Shown here one piece after another: positions 29,117-39,385 of a stretch of 64,000 nt of DNA. The stretch is from Desulfamplus sp. (lineage in GTDB: Bacteria; Desulfobacterota; Desulfobacteria; Desulfobacterales; Desulfobacteraceae). A program made the position numbers and the translations under genes. Positions within the stretch are counted from its first letter, which is position 1. Every line of letters starts with the position of its first letter. The stretch is taken from assembly GCA_015231615.1 (NCBI GenBank), contig JADGBE010000013.1, positions 1 to 64,000 of the forward strand. The letters run 5' to 3'. Below the pieces are notes generated by a model. That model saw only the letters and a list, made by a program, of their open reading frames with translations, was not told the DNA's origin and ran no database searches.

Positions 29117-29130
29117 GGTTTAGCAAATTC

Positions 29131-29466
29131 TCATAATTCAGATTTTTTAGGGTAGTCCGATTTTTGAACCGTAACTCTTGCCCTTTGACGTTTTCTTCTC
29201 TTTTTCTCTGCCTCATATTGCTCAAACAGTGATTCTTTCGGGCTTATTAATCTATCTAACTCATCATGTCTGCCAAGTATTGAGAGAGCTTTTACCCAAA
29301 CGCCTATTGATATTGATGGATCGCCATGTTCCATCTTGTATAAAGTTGGAATAGATATACCTATTCGGAAGGCAAACTCTTTTTGAGGGTCGTTACGCTC
29401 AAGTCTTGCTTGTTTGAGACGTTTCCCTAACTTTTTCAATATATTTTGTTCAATAATATTAATCAT
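29131..29466 (-). CDS. hipB: HTH XRE-family antitoxin (HipB-like)
   Basis: LGKRLKQARLERNDPQKEFAFRIGISIPTLYKMEHGDPSISIGVWVKALSILG; immediately upstream of hipA. ORF opens at 29502; ATG at 29466 gives MINIIEQN. Confidence 0.85.
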   Translation of the reverse strand: MINIIEQNILKKLGKRLKQARLERNDPQKEFAFRIGISIPTLYKMEHGDPSISIGVWVKALSILGRHDELDRLISPKESLFEQYEAEKKRRKRQRARVTVQKSDYPKKSEL

Positions 29467-29467
29467 A

Positions 29468-29504
29468 ATTTGTTTTATCTCATTTTTATCATTATAAAAC
29501 AAAT
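29468..29504. promoter_or_regulatory. Operator-like inverted repeat ATTTGTTTTAT-(15 nt)-ATAAAACAAAT abutting the probable hipB start
   Basis: Perfect 11-bp arms 29468-29478 / 29494-29504. Confidence 0.65.
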
Positions 29505-29653
29505 AATTTTTATTGTTATTGCCAATGCTATCACTAACTTGATTATTATTTTTACAACTTTGTTTGGTTACACAATAAGAGTTGTTTTTGGGTAAGGAGA
29601 GGTTGTGATAGAAATAAAATCAAGGGATAGTCCAAGTTCTTGCAGAAAATCTA

Positions 29654-30349
29654 TCAAGCTATATCATCACGTCTAAGGTGGGCATACCAACGATATTCCA
29701 ATTTTTTGAATAGAAAGACAATCATAAATGTAAGGGTAAGATAGAACAATGCGGCTGTTAGAAATGCTTCATAAGGGGTGTAGTATCGGGAGTTGATAAT
29801 ACGGGCAGCTCCTGTAATGTCAATAATTGTGATTACGCTTGCCAATGAACTTCCGTGCAGCATGAATATAACTTCGTTGCTGTATGCTGGAAGGGCTCGT
29901 CTAAAAGCACTTGGCAAGATGATACGCTGCATCATCTTTAATCTTGACATACCAACTGATTTTGCAGCCTCAATTTCGCCATAGTTAGTTCCTTCTATCG
30001 CACCTCGCAATATTTCAGTTGTGTAGGCAGCGGTGTTAAGGGTAAACGCAAGCAATGCACAAAAATATGCCTCTTTAAGGTAAGTCCATAAAAATGTAGA
30101 TTTTAGGAGTTCAAATTGACCAAGACCGTAATAGATCATAAACATCTGAACAAGAAGTGGTGTGCCTCTAAAAAAATAGATATAAGCTCTAACAGGGGTA
30201 GAAAAAAGATAGTTTTTAGATGTACGGATAACAGCAAGAGGAACAGCCATTAAGAAACCAATAACCAAAGCCAAAGATACAAGCTGGATAGTGTTATTAA
30301 GCCCTTCAAAATAAATTCCAATATTTTCTGCAATAATTGAAAAATTCAT
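29654..30349 (-). CDS. hisM: Polar amino-acid ABC transporter permease (HisM-like)
   Basis: FRGTPLLVQMFMIYYGLGQFELL...EILRGAIEGTNYGEIEAAKSVGMS. Confidence 0.88.
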   Translation of the reverse strand: MNFSIIAENIGIYFEGLNNTIQLVSLALVIGFLMAVPLAVIRTSKNYLFSTPVRAYIYFFRGTPLLVQMFMIYYGLGQFELLKSTFLWTYLKEAYFCALLAFTLNTAAYTTEILRGAIEGTNYGEIEAAKSVGMSRLKMMQRIILPSAFRRALPAYSNEVIFMLHGSSLASVITIIDITGAARIINSRYYTPYEAFLTAALFYLTLTFMIVFLFKKLEYRWYAHLRRDDIA

Positions 30350-30373
30350 AAAAACTCCAAAAAAAAAGTGCTA

Positions 30374-31111
30374 TTATCCTTTTAAAACCCCTACACTATA
30401 CTTTCTGTCAAGCCAGCTTAAAACAACACCTGAAAATGATGTTATAATGAGATATATTATTGCAACAGCAAAATAAAATGTAAATGGAAGGCGTGTTGAG
30501 CCAGAGGCGATTGATGCTTTTCTCACCATATCATCAAGACCAATTATTGAGACAAGGGCGGTTGACTTTATTAAAACAAGAAAGTTGTTTCCAAATCCCG
30601 GCAGGGCATGACGCATCATTTGGGGAAATAAAATTCTAAAAAACACCTTTATCTTTCCCATTCCAAAAGCATATCCAGCTTCAAGCTGACCCGGAGATAC
30701 TGCCAATATAGCACCTCTAAACGTTTCAGTCATATATGCTCCAAATATAAACCCAATCGTTAGAACCCCTGCAATAAATGGATTGATGTCTATATATGAG
30801 TCATAACCAAATTTAGGTGCAATCTGATTTAGCATAACTTGACCACCAAAAAAGATAAGTAGCATCAACACTAAGTCAGGAATTCCTCTTATTATAGTTG
30901 TGTAACTCTGTGATATAAAATTCAAAATACGTGATTTTGATAATTTAAACATAGCACCTGTAAATCCAAGCACCATTGCAATGATTAAAGAGATAACTGA
31001 TACTTTAAGAGTTAAGAGAGTTCCCTCTAAAATACTTGGACCATATCCATGAAGATTTAGTAGCATGATAAATTCACCAAAGTTATAATCTAATTGTGGT
31101 TGAGAATACAC
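30374..31111 (-). CDS. hisQ: Polar amino-acid ABC transporter permease (HisQ-like)
   Basis: IIRGIPDLVLMLLIFFGGQVMLN...TETFRGAILAVSPGQLEAGYAFGMGKIKVFFRILFPQMMRHALPGFGNN. Confidence 0.9.
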   Translation of the reverse strand: MYSQPQLDYNFGEFIMLLNLHGYGPSILEGTLLTLKVSVISLIIAMVLGFTGAMFKLSKSRILNFISQSYTTIIRGIPDLVLMLLIFFGGQVMLNQIAPKFGYDSYIDINPFIAGVLTIGFIFGAYMTETFRGAILAVSPGQLEAGYAFGMGKIKVFFRILFPQMMRHALPGFGNNFLVLIKSTALVSIIGLDDMVRKASIASGSTRLPFTFYFAVAIIYLIITSFSGVVLSWLDRKYSVGVLKG

Positions 31112-31141
31112 TCAAGGTGGTAATTCTGATAGGATGAAGTA

Positions 31142-31169
31142 GTAGGGTTTAAGCATGCTTAAACCCTAC
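31142..31169. repeat. 28-bp perfect palindrome GTAGGGTTTAAGCATGCTTAAACCCTAC (family 2)
   Basis: Read directly; between hisJ-like stop and hisQ-like start; covarying partner at 50308-50335. Confidence 0.92.
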
Positions 31170-31208
31170 AAAAATAAAACTCTTAACTCGTACAACTAAT
31201 TTAATGAA

Positions 31209-32018
31209 TTACTCTTTTCCAAAAACATCAAATTCAAAATATTTATCTTGTATCTGTTTATATGTGCCATCTGCACGAATAGCTTTAATGGCTTTATTAA
31301 ACATATCTACCAAATCTTTGTCCTCTTTTCTTATTGCAATGCCAGCACCATCTCCAAACCATTTTTTGTCTGTTAAATCTGGACCTACAAATTCATAATC
31401 CTTACCCTCTGGTTTTTTCAAAAAACCGTCATCAAGTGCAACACTATCAGCAAGAAGCATATCAACACGACCAGCAGTTAAATCAAGATAAGCCTCATCT
31501 TGAGAGCCATAGCGTTTAATCTCAACATCTTTTCCATAGTTGTCTGTCAAATAGCTGTCATGGATAGTTGCCCTCTGAACACCTACGATTTTTCCCTTTA
31601 TAGTCTCTTTAGAAAATTCTTTTACAGCCCCTTTTTTGGTTATAAATTTAGCAGGCGTTTGGTAATATTTTCCAGCAAATGCAACGCTTTTCTTTCTCTC
31701 ATCAGTAATTGACATTGATGCAATAACAGCATCATATTTTTTTGCTAAAAGAGCTGGAATAATGCCGTCCCAATCTTGTTTAACAAGAACACACTTTACA
31801 TTCATAGCTTTACAAAGTGCTTTTGCAATATCAATATCAAAACCTGCAAGCTCTCCCTCTGGAGTTGTAAAGTTAAACGGAGGATAAGCTCCTTCTGTTC
31901 CAATACGCACCTCTTTCCACTCTTTTGCACTGACATTATCAATAGACAATGTAAAAGCTAAAACCAATCCAACAACACACAACACAAAAACATTAACCTT
32001 TGATAAAACTCTTTTCAC
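31209..32018 (-). CDS. hisJ: Periplasmic Lys/Arg/His-type substrate-binding protein
   Basis: Signal peptide; VRIGTEGAYPPFNFTTPEGELAGFDIDIAKALCKAMNVKCVLVKQDWDGIIPALLAKKYDAVIASMSIT. Confidence 0.93.
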   Translation of the reverse strand: MKRVLSKVNVFVLCVVGLVLAFTLSIDNVSAKEWKEVRIGTEGAYPPFNFTTPEGELAGFDIDIAKALCKAMNVKCVLVKQDWDGIIPALLAKKYDAVIASMSITDERKKSVAFAGKYYQTPAKFITKKGAVKEFSKETIKGKIVGVQRATIHDSYLTDNYGKDVEIKRYGSQDEAYLDLTAGRVDMLLADSVALDDGFLKKPEGKDYEFVGPDLTDKKWFGDGAGIAIRKEDKDLVDMFNKAIKAIRADGTYKQIQDKYFEFDVFGKE

Positions 32019-32053
32019 GATATTTCTCCTTTAAAATTAAACATTATAAAAAA

Positions 32054-32830
32054 TTACATCCCAGCGATAAACTGCTTAAATCTTTCGCTCTTTGGATTGC
32101 CAAAAACCTGTTCTGGATCACCATCTTCTTCAATAACTCCGTGATTTAAAAATATTACACGGCTTGATACATCTCTTGCAAATGCCATCTCATGGGTTAC
32201 GACAAGCATAGTTCGCCCCTCTTCAGCAAGAGAACGTATAACATTTAGAACCTCTCCAACAAGCTCGGGATCAAGGGCTGATGTTGGCTCATCAAATAGC
32301 ATAGCTTCTGGCTCCATTGCTAAAGCTCTTGCAATTGCAGCCCTTTGCTGCTGCCCTCCTGAAAGGTGTGCTGGATATGAGCTTGCTTTATTGTAAATCC
32401 CAACTTTTTCAAGGCAGATTTTTGCCCTTTCAAGAGCCTCTTTTTTAGGAACTTTAAGAACATGAACAGGTGCTTCAATAACATTTTCAAGCACAGTCAT
32501 GTGAGACCACAAGTTAAATTGTTGAAATACCATAGATAATCTTGATCTTATCTGTTCAACCTGCTTCATGTTTTGAGGAGTATTTTCGCCACGCCTATTT
32601 TTTTTCATCAATATCTCTTCTCCAGCAACAATAATTCTGCCGCTATCAGGTATTTCAAGCATATTTATACAGCGTAAAAACGTGCTTTTACCTGATCCAC
32701 TTGATCCAAGAATAGAGATAACATCACCTTTAAAGGCAGAAACCGATATTCCTGATAATACCTTTAGAGAGCCAAAACTTTTATGTAAATCGTAAACAGA
32801 CAGTGCGGGTTGTTTTGTCATAGAAGTCAT
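32054..32830 (-). CDS. hisP: Polar amino-acid ABC transporter ATP-binding protein (HisP-like)
   Basis: [58 protein letters not shown]. Confidence 0.95.
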   Translation of the reverse strand: MTSMTKQPALSVYDLHKSFGSLKVLSGISVSAFKGDVISILGSSGSGKSTFLRCINMLEIPDSGRIIVAGEEILMKKNRRGENTPQNMKQVEQIRSRLSMVFQQFNLWSHMTVLENVIEAPVHVLKVPKKEALERAKICLEKVGIYNKASSYPAHLSGGQQQRAAIARALAMEPEAMLFDEPTSALDPELVGEVLNVIRSLAEEGRTMLVVTHEMAFARDVSSRVIFLNHGVIEEDGDPEQVFGNPKSERFKQFIAGM

Positions 32831-32997
32831 AATGTTATAGATAACCTGTTTGTTTGGAGGACGTATTATGGAAGAAAATAATCAATAAGTAATGTGGCAT
32901 CATTAAAAAAGAAGTTTCATTATGTCAAGGTATTTATTTTGTTGCTATGAATTTCAACCTAATAAGGCGTTTAGAGTATATCTTTCCTTAGCCCTCT

Positions 32998-34494
32998 TCA
33001 GCCTCTTTGTTGTCCCCTGAGCAACACCATTAACTCATTAACAAGTCCCAACATCACTTCAGATTGAGCGTGCATCTGTTCCGAAGCACTTGCAGACTCT
33101 TCAGCATTTGCAGCATTTTGCTGTATTACTTTATCCATCTCAGCAACAGCAATATTTACCTGTGCAATTCCAGTTGCCTGCTCTCGTGATGCTTCAGAAA
33201 TCTCACCAATTAATGACCCAACTTTTGTAGTGCTTCGAGTTACTTCATTAAATGCAATATTGGTTATATTTACCAACTCTGAACCACCCATTACCTTTTG
33301 AACAGTGCCTTCAATCATAACTGCTGTACTTTTTGCAGCTTCAGCAGAACGCATTGCAAGATTTCTTACCTCTTCTGCAACTACAGCAAAGCCTGCCCCA
33401 GCTTCACCAGCCCTTGCTGCCTCAACAGCAGCGTTAAGAGCTAACAGATTGGTCTGAAATGCAATCTCATCAATAGTTTTAATAATTTTTGAAATTGCAT
33501 CACTTGCCTTTGAAATCTCTTCCATGGAATGGATAAGTTGATTCATTGATTCATTTGCCTTATTTACAACGCTATTGGCATCTTTCATCAACTTATCAGC
33601 ATGACTTGCATTCTCAGAGTTTCGTTTTGTCATAGAGGATATCTGCTCTAAAGATGATGCTGTCTCCTCAATAGATGCTGCCTGTTCAGATGCCCCTTCT
33701 GCTAACGATTGGCTTGCATTTGCAACTTGCCCTGATGCTGATGACACCTGCCCTGCCCCATCATTTAACCCATCAATGACTCTATTAAGTGGTATTGTAA
33801 TTGCTCTTGTTATTAAAAAAGAGAGCAGTCCTCCAAGTAAAACAGCGAAAATGCCCGTTATCAACATTAAACTATTGGCGTGAGATATTTCTGACTCCAT
33901 TTTTTCTTTTTGGTTTGCGGCAGCATCTTCACAGACTTTAATTGCATCTCTGGCAGCTTTGACCATAATTGCGTCAGACTCTTCCTGTTTTTTGCTGATA
34001 CTATCAAGTTGTGAATTGCTATTAAGTTGCAACTTAGTATCAGGCTGTAAATTGGTATTGCGATTAAGTTGCAGATTCTGCCCATTACCTTCTTGAGTTT
34101 TTGCTAAAATTGCACTTTTTTGATTCGTAAACTCTACATAATCATTGAATGCACGATAGTAGATATTAACCTTTTCAGTAACCTCGTCCATTTGAGCTTT
34201 ATTCAAAGGGTCTTTAAACTGTTCTTTTACATGAGAGGCATGTTTTATAAGGTTTTTAACAATTTCATCTACCTTCTGCAGATAACTTGCATCATTACGA
34301 ATAATATAATTCTTTTCATGTCGTCTTGCTTCAAGGATCATCTTTACCATCAAGTTTACATCATCTGATTTGTCAGCCCTATCAGCTACGCCACTTAAGC
34401 TTATGTATCCTATAGATGCGACAATAACCACAAACAAGATAATAATTGAAAACCCACCAGCTATTTTTGCTCCAAGTCTTACGTTACTAAACAT
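32998..34494 (-). CDS. Methyl-accepting chemotaxis protein
   Basis: Hairpin tip [40 protein letters not shown]; two TM segments; NQ-rich insertion [24 protein letters not shown]. Confidence 0.95.
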   Translation of the reverse strand: MFSNVRLGAKIAGGFSIIILFVVIVASIGYISLSGVADRADKSDDVNLMVKMILEARRHEKNYIIRNDASYLQKVDEIVKNLIKHASHVKEQFKDPLNKAQMDEVTEKVNIYYRAFNDYVEFTNQKSAILAKTQEGNGQNLQLNRNTNLQPDTKLQLNSNSQLDSISKKQEESDAIMVKAARDAIKVCEDAAANQKEKMESEISHANSLMLITGIFAVLLGGLLSFLITRAITIPLNRVIDGLNDGAGQVSSASGQVANASQSLAEGASEQAASIEETASSLEQISSMTKRNSENASHADKLMKDANSVVNKANESMNQLIHSMEEISKASDAISKIIKTIDEIAFQTNLLALNAAVEAARAGEAGAGFAVVAEEVRNLAMRSAEAAKSTAVMIEGTVQKVMGGSELVNITNIAFNEVTRSTTKVGSLIGEISEASREQATGIAQVNIAVAEMDKVIQQNAANAEESASASEQMHAQSEVMLGLVNELMVLLRGQQRG

Positions 34495-34522
34495 TCTTTA
34501 TCTCCTCCATAATTTTTTTATA

Positions 34523-36583
34523 TCAATCCAACAGCTCTCTAACTGTTTTGAGCAAATCTTGACTTATTATTGGTTTCATAACAACTCTATCAATATCAGA
34601 GCCACTCTTTTTTAAATCAGAGACTTTTTCACTAAAACCTGTACAGAGGATAACAGGAATAGTTGGATTAACGACTTTCAAAGCTGTAGAAAGTTTGTCT
34701 CCAGTAAGTCCCGGCATTGTTAAATCAGTTATAATTAGATCATACATATCAGGCTTTTCTTTAAAAATTTGTAATGCCTCAAGGCTATCTGTTTGAATAG
34801 AAACTTTATAACCTGCTCGCTCAAGAATTGTGCCTAACAGCTTTGCAATAACACCTTGATCATCAACAACCATAATTGTCTCATTACCTGTGTGCGTTTT
34901 GGACGGTAACGATTCAGTTAGATTAAACTTTTGAGGCTCAATTCCGGGTAGATAGACTTTAAATGATGTCCCTTTTCCAACTTCGCTGTTTACTACAATA
35001 TCACCTTTGCAACTTTTAACAATTCCATGCACTACAGCAAGACCAAGACCCGTCCCTTTTCCTTGCTCTTTTGTTGTGAAATATGGTTCAAAAATTCTGT
35101 TACGTGTCTCTTCCTCCATTCCAATGCCAGTATCTATAACCTCAATACAAAGATATTTTTCATTCAACTGTTTAGACAAAGGTGTAGATTGACTAAAAAC
35201 TTTAGTGGTGTAGCTATTATTAGTATCGGCAACAACTTTTTGAGTCTCATAAATCTTTACAGTTAGACTACCTCCTGTATCTTCCATTGCATGAAATGCG
35301 TTGATGATAAGATTCATCAACACTTGGTGAATCTGTGTAGGATTAGCCATAACCATGCAGCAACTCTTTGCAATATCTTGATTTATTTTAATTGTTGAAG
35401 GGATCATAGCTCTTGAGAGTTTAATTATCTCTTTTGCAATTGGCTGAATTGACAACGGCATAACCTCTTGTTGTTCTTGACGGCTAAATGTGAGAATTTG
35501 CTTTACAAGCTCTTTTGCCCTGTGACCCGCTTTTAAAATTTCGCCAAGAAATTCTCTTTGAGTGCTTTCTTTTGGGCTATCTTCAATAAGCATCTCTGCA
35601 CAGCCAAGTATTGGAAATAAAATATTGTTGAAATCATGGGCAATGCCACCAGCCATAGTTCCAATTGCTTCCATCTTCTGTGCCTGATTGAGCTGTTCTT
35701 CAAGTTTTTTCATCTCATCTTCAGATTGCTTTTTTAAAGTCTCATCTCTAAAAATAGCTACAATTTCACCAGAAGAGAGTTGGTAAACATAATTGTCATA
35801 ATATTTATTTATTCGCTCATCTTTATAGAGCTTTGTTGGGTGGTGATGCGGTTTTCCTATTCGTAAGACTTTTTTGAATGTATCCACAAGACCAAATTCC
35901 CGAATACCGGGCTTTGCTTCAAAGATGCTCTTGCCAATAAGCTCTTCCTTCTTTTGTCCCTCAATCCTTTCAGCAGATTTATTAACATCAAGAAATATAA
36001 AATCCTCACCTTTTCCAACAACCTTGTATATTGCAACGCCAGATGGCATATTATCAACTAAAGCCTTATATTTTTCATCACTTCTTCTAAGCTCAATTAG
36101 TGCTTTAGTTTTTTCAGCTTCAATTTTGGCACTATATATTGCAATATCAATGGTTACTTTAAGCTCTCTTGTTGATATTGGCGTTAAAATATAACCAAAT
36201 GGAAAATCTAATTTAACATTGTAGATAAACTCTTCGTCTGTATGCCCAACAATAAATATAATTGGAATTTGCCACGACATGCGTATCTCTTTTGCAGTCT
36301 CGGTTGCATTCATAAGATTTGTCCCAAGGCTAAGGGCAATATCCATAAGGATTAGATCGGGTAATTCTGTGCATCTATTTGATATTGATGATTCTGATGT
36401 TTGTGCTGCTGCTTCATATTGTTCTAATTCTCTATTAGATGTTGTCTTAAGGAGTCTGATAGCTTTTTCGCCTGAATCAATAACAGAGATAACATCGCAG
36501 TAAAGATATCCAAGGTGCATCTTCAGCTCTTTGACGATTTCAGGGTTATCTTCAATAAGCATTATTTTTGTCATTTTCACCAT
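34523..36583 (-). CDS. Hybrid histidine kinase: receiver-PAS-HisKA-HATPase-receiver
   Basis: IMLIEDNPEIVKEL..., GGIAHDFNNILFPILG, GIGMEEETRNRIFEPYFTTKEQGKGTGLGLAVVHG, IMVVDDQGVIAKLLG...LIITDLTMPGLTG. Confidence 0.93.
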   Translation of the reverse strand: MVKMTKIMLIEDNPEIVKELKMHLGYLYCDVISVIDSGEKAIRLLKTTSNRELEQYEAAAQTSESSISNRCTELPDLILMDIALSLGTNLMNATETAKEIRMSWQIPIIFIVGHTDEEFIYNVKLDFPFGYILTPISTRELKVTIDIAIYSAKIEAEKTKALIELRRSDEKYKALVDNMPSGVAIYKVVGKGEDFIFLDVNKSAERIEGQKKEELIGKSIFEAKPGIREFGLVDTFKKVLRIGKPHHHPTKLYKDERINKYYDNYVYQLSSGEIVAIFRDETLKKQSEDEMKKLEEQLNQAQKMEAIGTMAGGIAHDFNNILFPILGCAEMLIEDSPKESTQREFLGEILKAGHRAKELVKQILTFSRQEQQEVMPLSIQPIAKEIIKLSRAMIPSTIKINQDIAKSCCMVMANPTQIHQVLMNLIINAFHAMEDTGGSLTVKIYETQKVVADTNNSYTTKVFSQSTPLSKQLNEKYLCIEVIDTGIGMEEETRNRIFEPYFTTKEQGKGTGLGLAVVHGIVKSCKGDIVVNSEVGKGTSFKVYLPGIEPQKFNLTESLPSKTHTGNETIMVVDDQGVIAKLLGTILERAGYKVSIQTDSLEALQIFKEKPDMYDLIITDLTMPGLTGDKLSTALKVVNPTIPVILCTGFSEKVSDLKKSGSDIDRVVMKPIISQDLLKTVRELLD

Positions 36584-36630
36584 ATAATAATCCTATTTCA
36601 TTCTTTTATCCTTGCTTTGTTTTTGTTGAA

Positions 36631-36660
36631 AGTAGAGACGCACGGCCGTGCGTCTCTACT
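36631..36660. repeat. 30-bp perfect palindrome AGTAGAGACGCACGG/CCGTGCGTCTCTACT (family 1)
   Basis: Read directly; between the 3' end of the J-domain gene and the hybrid kinase start. Confidence 0.93.
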
Positions 36661-36705
36661 CGTAAGATTTCCACAAATAATTTAGGAGAGCTATACTCAT
36701 TTGAA

Positions 36706-37587
36706 TCAGTTAAACAAATCTTTTATCTTAGATAACACACTATCTTTTATATTTACGGTGAGAAAGAGGTCGCCCTTTTCTCCTGTTTGGGGAATTTCCA
36801 CCCCAGCCCCTTTTAATCGTATTTTATGACCTTCTTTAATATTTTCAGGAATTTTGACAATCAATTTTTTATCATTTTTTTGGTGGTAATAGGCGTATGG
36901 ACCTCCTTTTTTTGCATGGGAAGCTGAGAGAGTTATAGTGTCGTATATATCCATTTTTTCAGGATAGCCCATTAAGTCTGATTTAGAGATATTGAGTCTT
37001 TTCATACTTTCATTGAGTAACTTATCAACCACTTTTCTAACAATTTTACCACCAACTTCACGGATTACTCTTTGATGTGGTTTTAACTTAACCGATTCAT
37101 TGTTAGATATATTGTTATATCCTCCATCTGGCTGTTGTCCAAATGTTCCGAAAAAGAAAAACCCACCTCCGTTAATGCCTCTACTGCCAAAATCTGTGCT
37201 GCTAAAACTGCCACTTTTTATATTGAGATTCACATTACTAAAAAGTTCATTCAATCCTCTTATGCCAAATCCCTCTGCAATCTCTTGAAAAATTTTCTCA
37301 AGATCAGAATTTTTAAGAATATCGTCATAGCTGTTGCTTTGACGGAATCTACCAGCAGCATCTTCCCCAAATCGTTCTCTTAGGATGTCGTATTCTCTTT
37401 TTTTCTCTGAATTTGAAAGCACAGCATAAGCCTCATTTAAAGCTGCCATCTTTTCAGAAGCATTTATATCATCAGGATTTCTATCAGGGTGGTATTTTAT
37501 GGCAAGAGTTTTATAGGCTTTTTTGATCTCGGGTTGGGTCGCATTTTTATCAAGCTCAAGTATTTTATAGTAATCTTGGGTCTGCAT
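36706..37587 (-). CDS. DnaJ-like J-domain protein with C-terminal substrate-binding region
   Basis: DYYKILELDKNATQPEIKKAYKTLAIKYHPDRNPDDINASEKMAALNEAYAVLSNSEKKREYD; C-term VKIPENIKEGHKIRLKGAG. Confidence 0.92.
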   Translation of the reverse strand: MQTQDYYKILELDKNATQPEIKKAYKTLAIKYHPDRNPDDINASEKMAALNEAYAVLSNSEKKREYDILRERFGEDAAGRFRQSNSYDDILKNSDLEKIFQEIAEGFGIRGLNELFSNVNLNIKSGSFSSTDFGSRGINGGGFFFFGTFGQQPDGGYNNISNNESVKLKPHQRVIREVGGKIVRKVVDKLLNESMKRLNISKSDLMGYPEKMDIYDTITLSASHAKKGGPYAYYHQKNDKKLIVKIPENIKEGHKIRLKGAGVEIPQTGEKGDLFLTVNIKDSVLSKIKDLFN

Positions 37588-37867
37588 TTTTTCTAATCCT
37601 ATTTTCCATTAAATTAAAATAGAGTTAAGATAGTTATGATTTATTATTCTGTAAATCTAAAAAACTAACAGTTATTGTATATCAGTATTCTTATATTTTT
37701 GACAAACAGATATAAACAGTCTCATTAAAAAGAAGTTGTAAGATGGATTGTAAATCGGGTGGGTATGAAACGATGTTTAATTGGTAGGATATGATTTTGT
37801 ATTATATATCTATATAAGGTTTTATGGCAACGGTATTTTTCCCATAAAACTTCCATCTTAATTTTGT

Positions 37868-39385
37868 TTATGGAAATGGTATAACTTCAGGGACAGCCTT
37901 TATAAAATGCTGACGCAAACTGTATGTATATGCCCCCTGTCCCGGAATCATCAACAGATCGCCATCTTGAATATCTTTGCCCCAATAGCTATATCCCCAA
38001 ACGTCATGCGGGGTGCAAAGAGAGCCTGTAATAAGACACTCTCTTTCAGTTAAAGCGGGGCGAGATATGTTCAGAATCGGGCAGTAGTCTGTCTCAAATC
38101 GCTCCCAACCTATGGCATTTGTCCCTCCATCAGTTATAACCAGATCGTCATATTTTTTATCCATAACTTTGATAATAATGTGCATACTGTCATTGCATAT
38201 CCATCTTCCGGGTTCAAAGCAGATTTTGCAAGATATTTGATTATGAATGTTATCACAAATAGCACTGCTAAGTTCTTGAGCAAATGTCTCAATGGAGGTG
38301 GAAGGATTAAGATAATGGGGATATGGTTCAGCAGCAGAACCATAATTTCCAGAAGTGTTAGGCAAATAATTAGAACTATTTTGAACAGAAGAAGTTAATG
38401 GATTTAATGAAGATGAAGTTAGTGAATTTAATGAAGATGAAGTTAATGGATTTAATAAAGATGGAGTCAATGGATTTAATGAAGATGGGTTTAAAGAAGC
38501 TCCCAATGCGTTACGCATCATGCCTTGAGGAGTTCCTGCTGGTTGAAGCCACTCACCTTGTTCAGGCCAGTACCCTCCACCAATATCAATAAATTTTATC
38601 ATCAGCCGTTCTTCAGGAGTTAAAGCAGCAAGAGTTTCTCCAAGCTCTTTTATAAAGGCAATTTGACGATCAGGAGTCATATTCCAGCTTGAATGGAACT
38701 GAATCCCCTGAAAATTGATATACTTATATTTTTTGGACTCCTCAATAAATTTTGCTAAATCTTCTTTAGGTATTCCAAATTTTCTCCATAATCCATTAGG
38801 CTCAGTTGTAAGACGAACTCCAACTCTCATTTTTTTACCTTGACGGGCAGCACGCTTTTCAAGACGTTTCATCTCTGTAAAGCTGTCTATCAATACAACT
38901 ACCTTTGCATTATTGGCAATTGCAATATCAAGCTCTTGAGCCGTTTTACCAGGACCGCTAAAGACAATATCATCAGCACCAAGCTCTAATGCAGTTTCAA
39001 GTTCAGCACCACTTGAGACATCTAACCCAAATCCACAAGTTAGAACTGTTTTGGAGACATCAGGAAAGTTGTTGCTCTTCATGGCAAAATAAAATCCTGT
39101 CTCTGGAAGGCGTTGCTGAAAAACTCTCTTAAATATTTTAGCTTTATTTATGATAACACCAGGCTCAAAAAGATAACAAGGTGTAAGATGTCCACCTATT
39201 GTATGGAGAATCTGCCTTCCTTTCATAAAATTTGTTTCAACAAAATTAAGCAGAAGTTTATCAGGTAAAAGTTGTGTTGTTTTATTTAAGATAGCTTGAA
39301 CCTGCTGAATAGTTGCTTGATTTTGTTGGGTTGATATCTGAAATTGCTGAAACGTCTGATTTTTATATTCTGATAAATCAACCAT
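37868..39385 (-). CDS. Fold-type III PLP-dependent decarboxylase (Orn/DAP/Arg decarboxylase family 2) with internal octapeptide repeat insertion
   Basis: FYFAMKSNNFPDVSKTVLTCGFGLDVSSGAELETALELGADDIVFSGPGKT; KFIDIGGGYWPEQGE; CFEPGRWIC. ATG at 39385 overlaps the preceding TGA (ATGGTTGA). Confidence 0.9.
   Translation of the reverse strand: MVDLSEYKNQTFQQFQISTQQNQATIQQVQAILNKTTQLLPDKLLLNFVETNFMKGRQILHTIGGHLTPCYLFEPGVIINKAKIFKRVFQQRLPETGFYFAMKSNNFPDVSKTVLTCGFGLDVSSGAELETALELGADDIVFSGPGKTAQELDIAIANNAKVVVLIDSFTEMKRLEKRAARQGKKMRVGVRLTTEPNGLWRKFGIPKEDLAKFIEESKKYKYINFQGIQFHSSWNMTPDRQIAFIKELGETLAALTPEERLMIKFIDIGGGYWPEQGEWLQPAGTPQGMMRNALGASLNPSSLNPLTPSLLNPLTSSSLNSLTSSSLNPLTSSVQNSSNYLPNTSGNYGSAAEPYPHYLNPSTSIETFAQELSSAICDNIHNQISCKICFEPGRWICNDSMHIIIKVMDKKYDDLVITDGGTNAIGWERFETDYCPILNISRPALTERECLITGSLCTPHDVWGYSYWGKDIQDGDLLMIPGQGAYTYSLRQHFIKAVPEVIPFP
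38398..38493. repeat. Four tandem 24-bp units (ATGGATTTAATGAAGATGAAGTTA type) inside the PLP-decarboxylase CDS
   Basis: Units at 38398, 38422, 38446, 38470; minus-strand translation repeats SSLNPLTS. Confidence 0.9.

Noticed and set aside
38398-38592. Plus-strand ORF MDLMKMKLVNLMKMKLMDL...
   Set aside because: Antisense reading of the 24-bp tandem repeat within the PLP decarboxylase gene.
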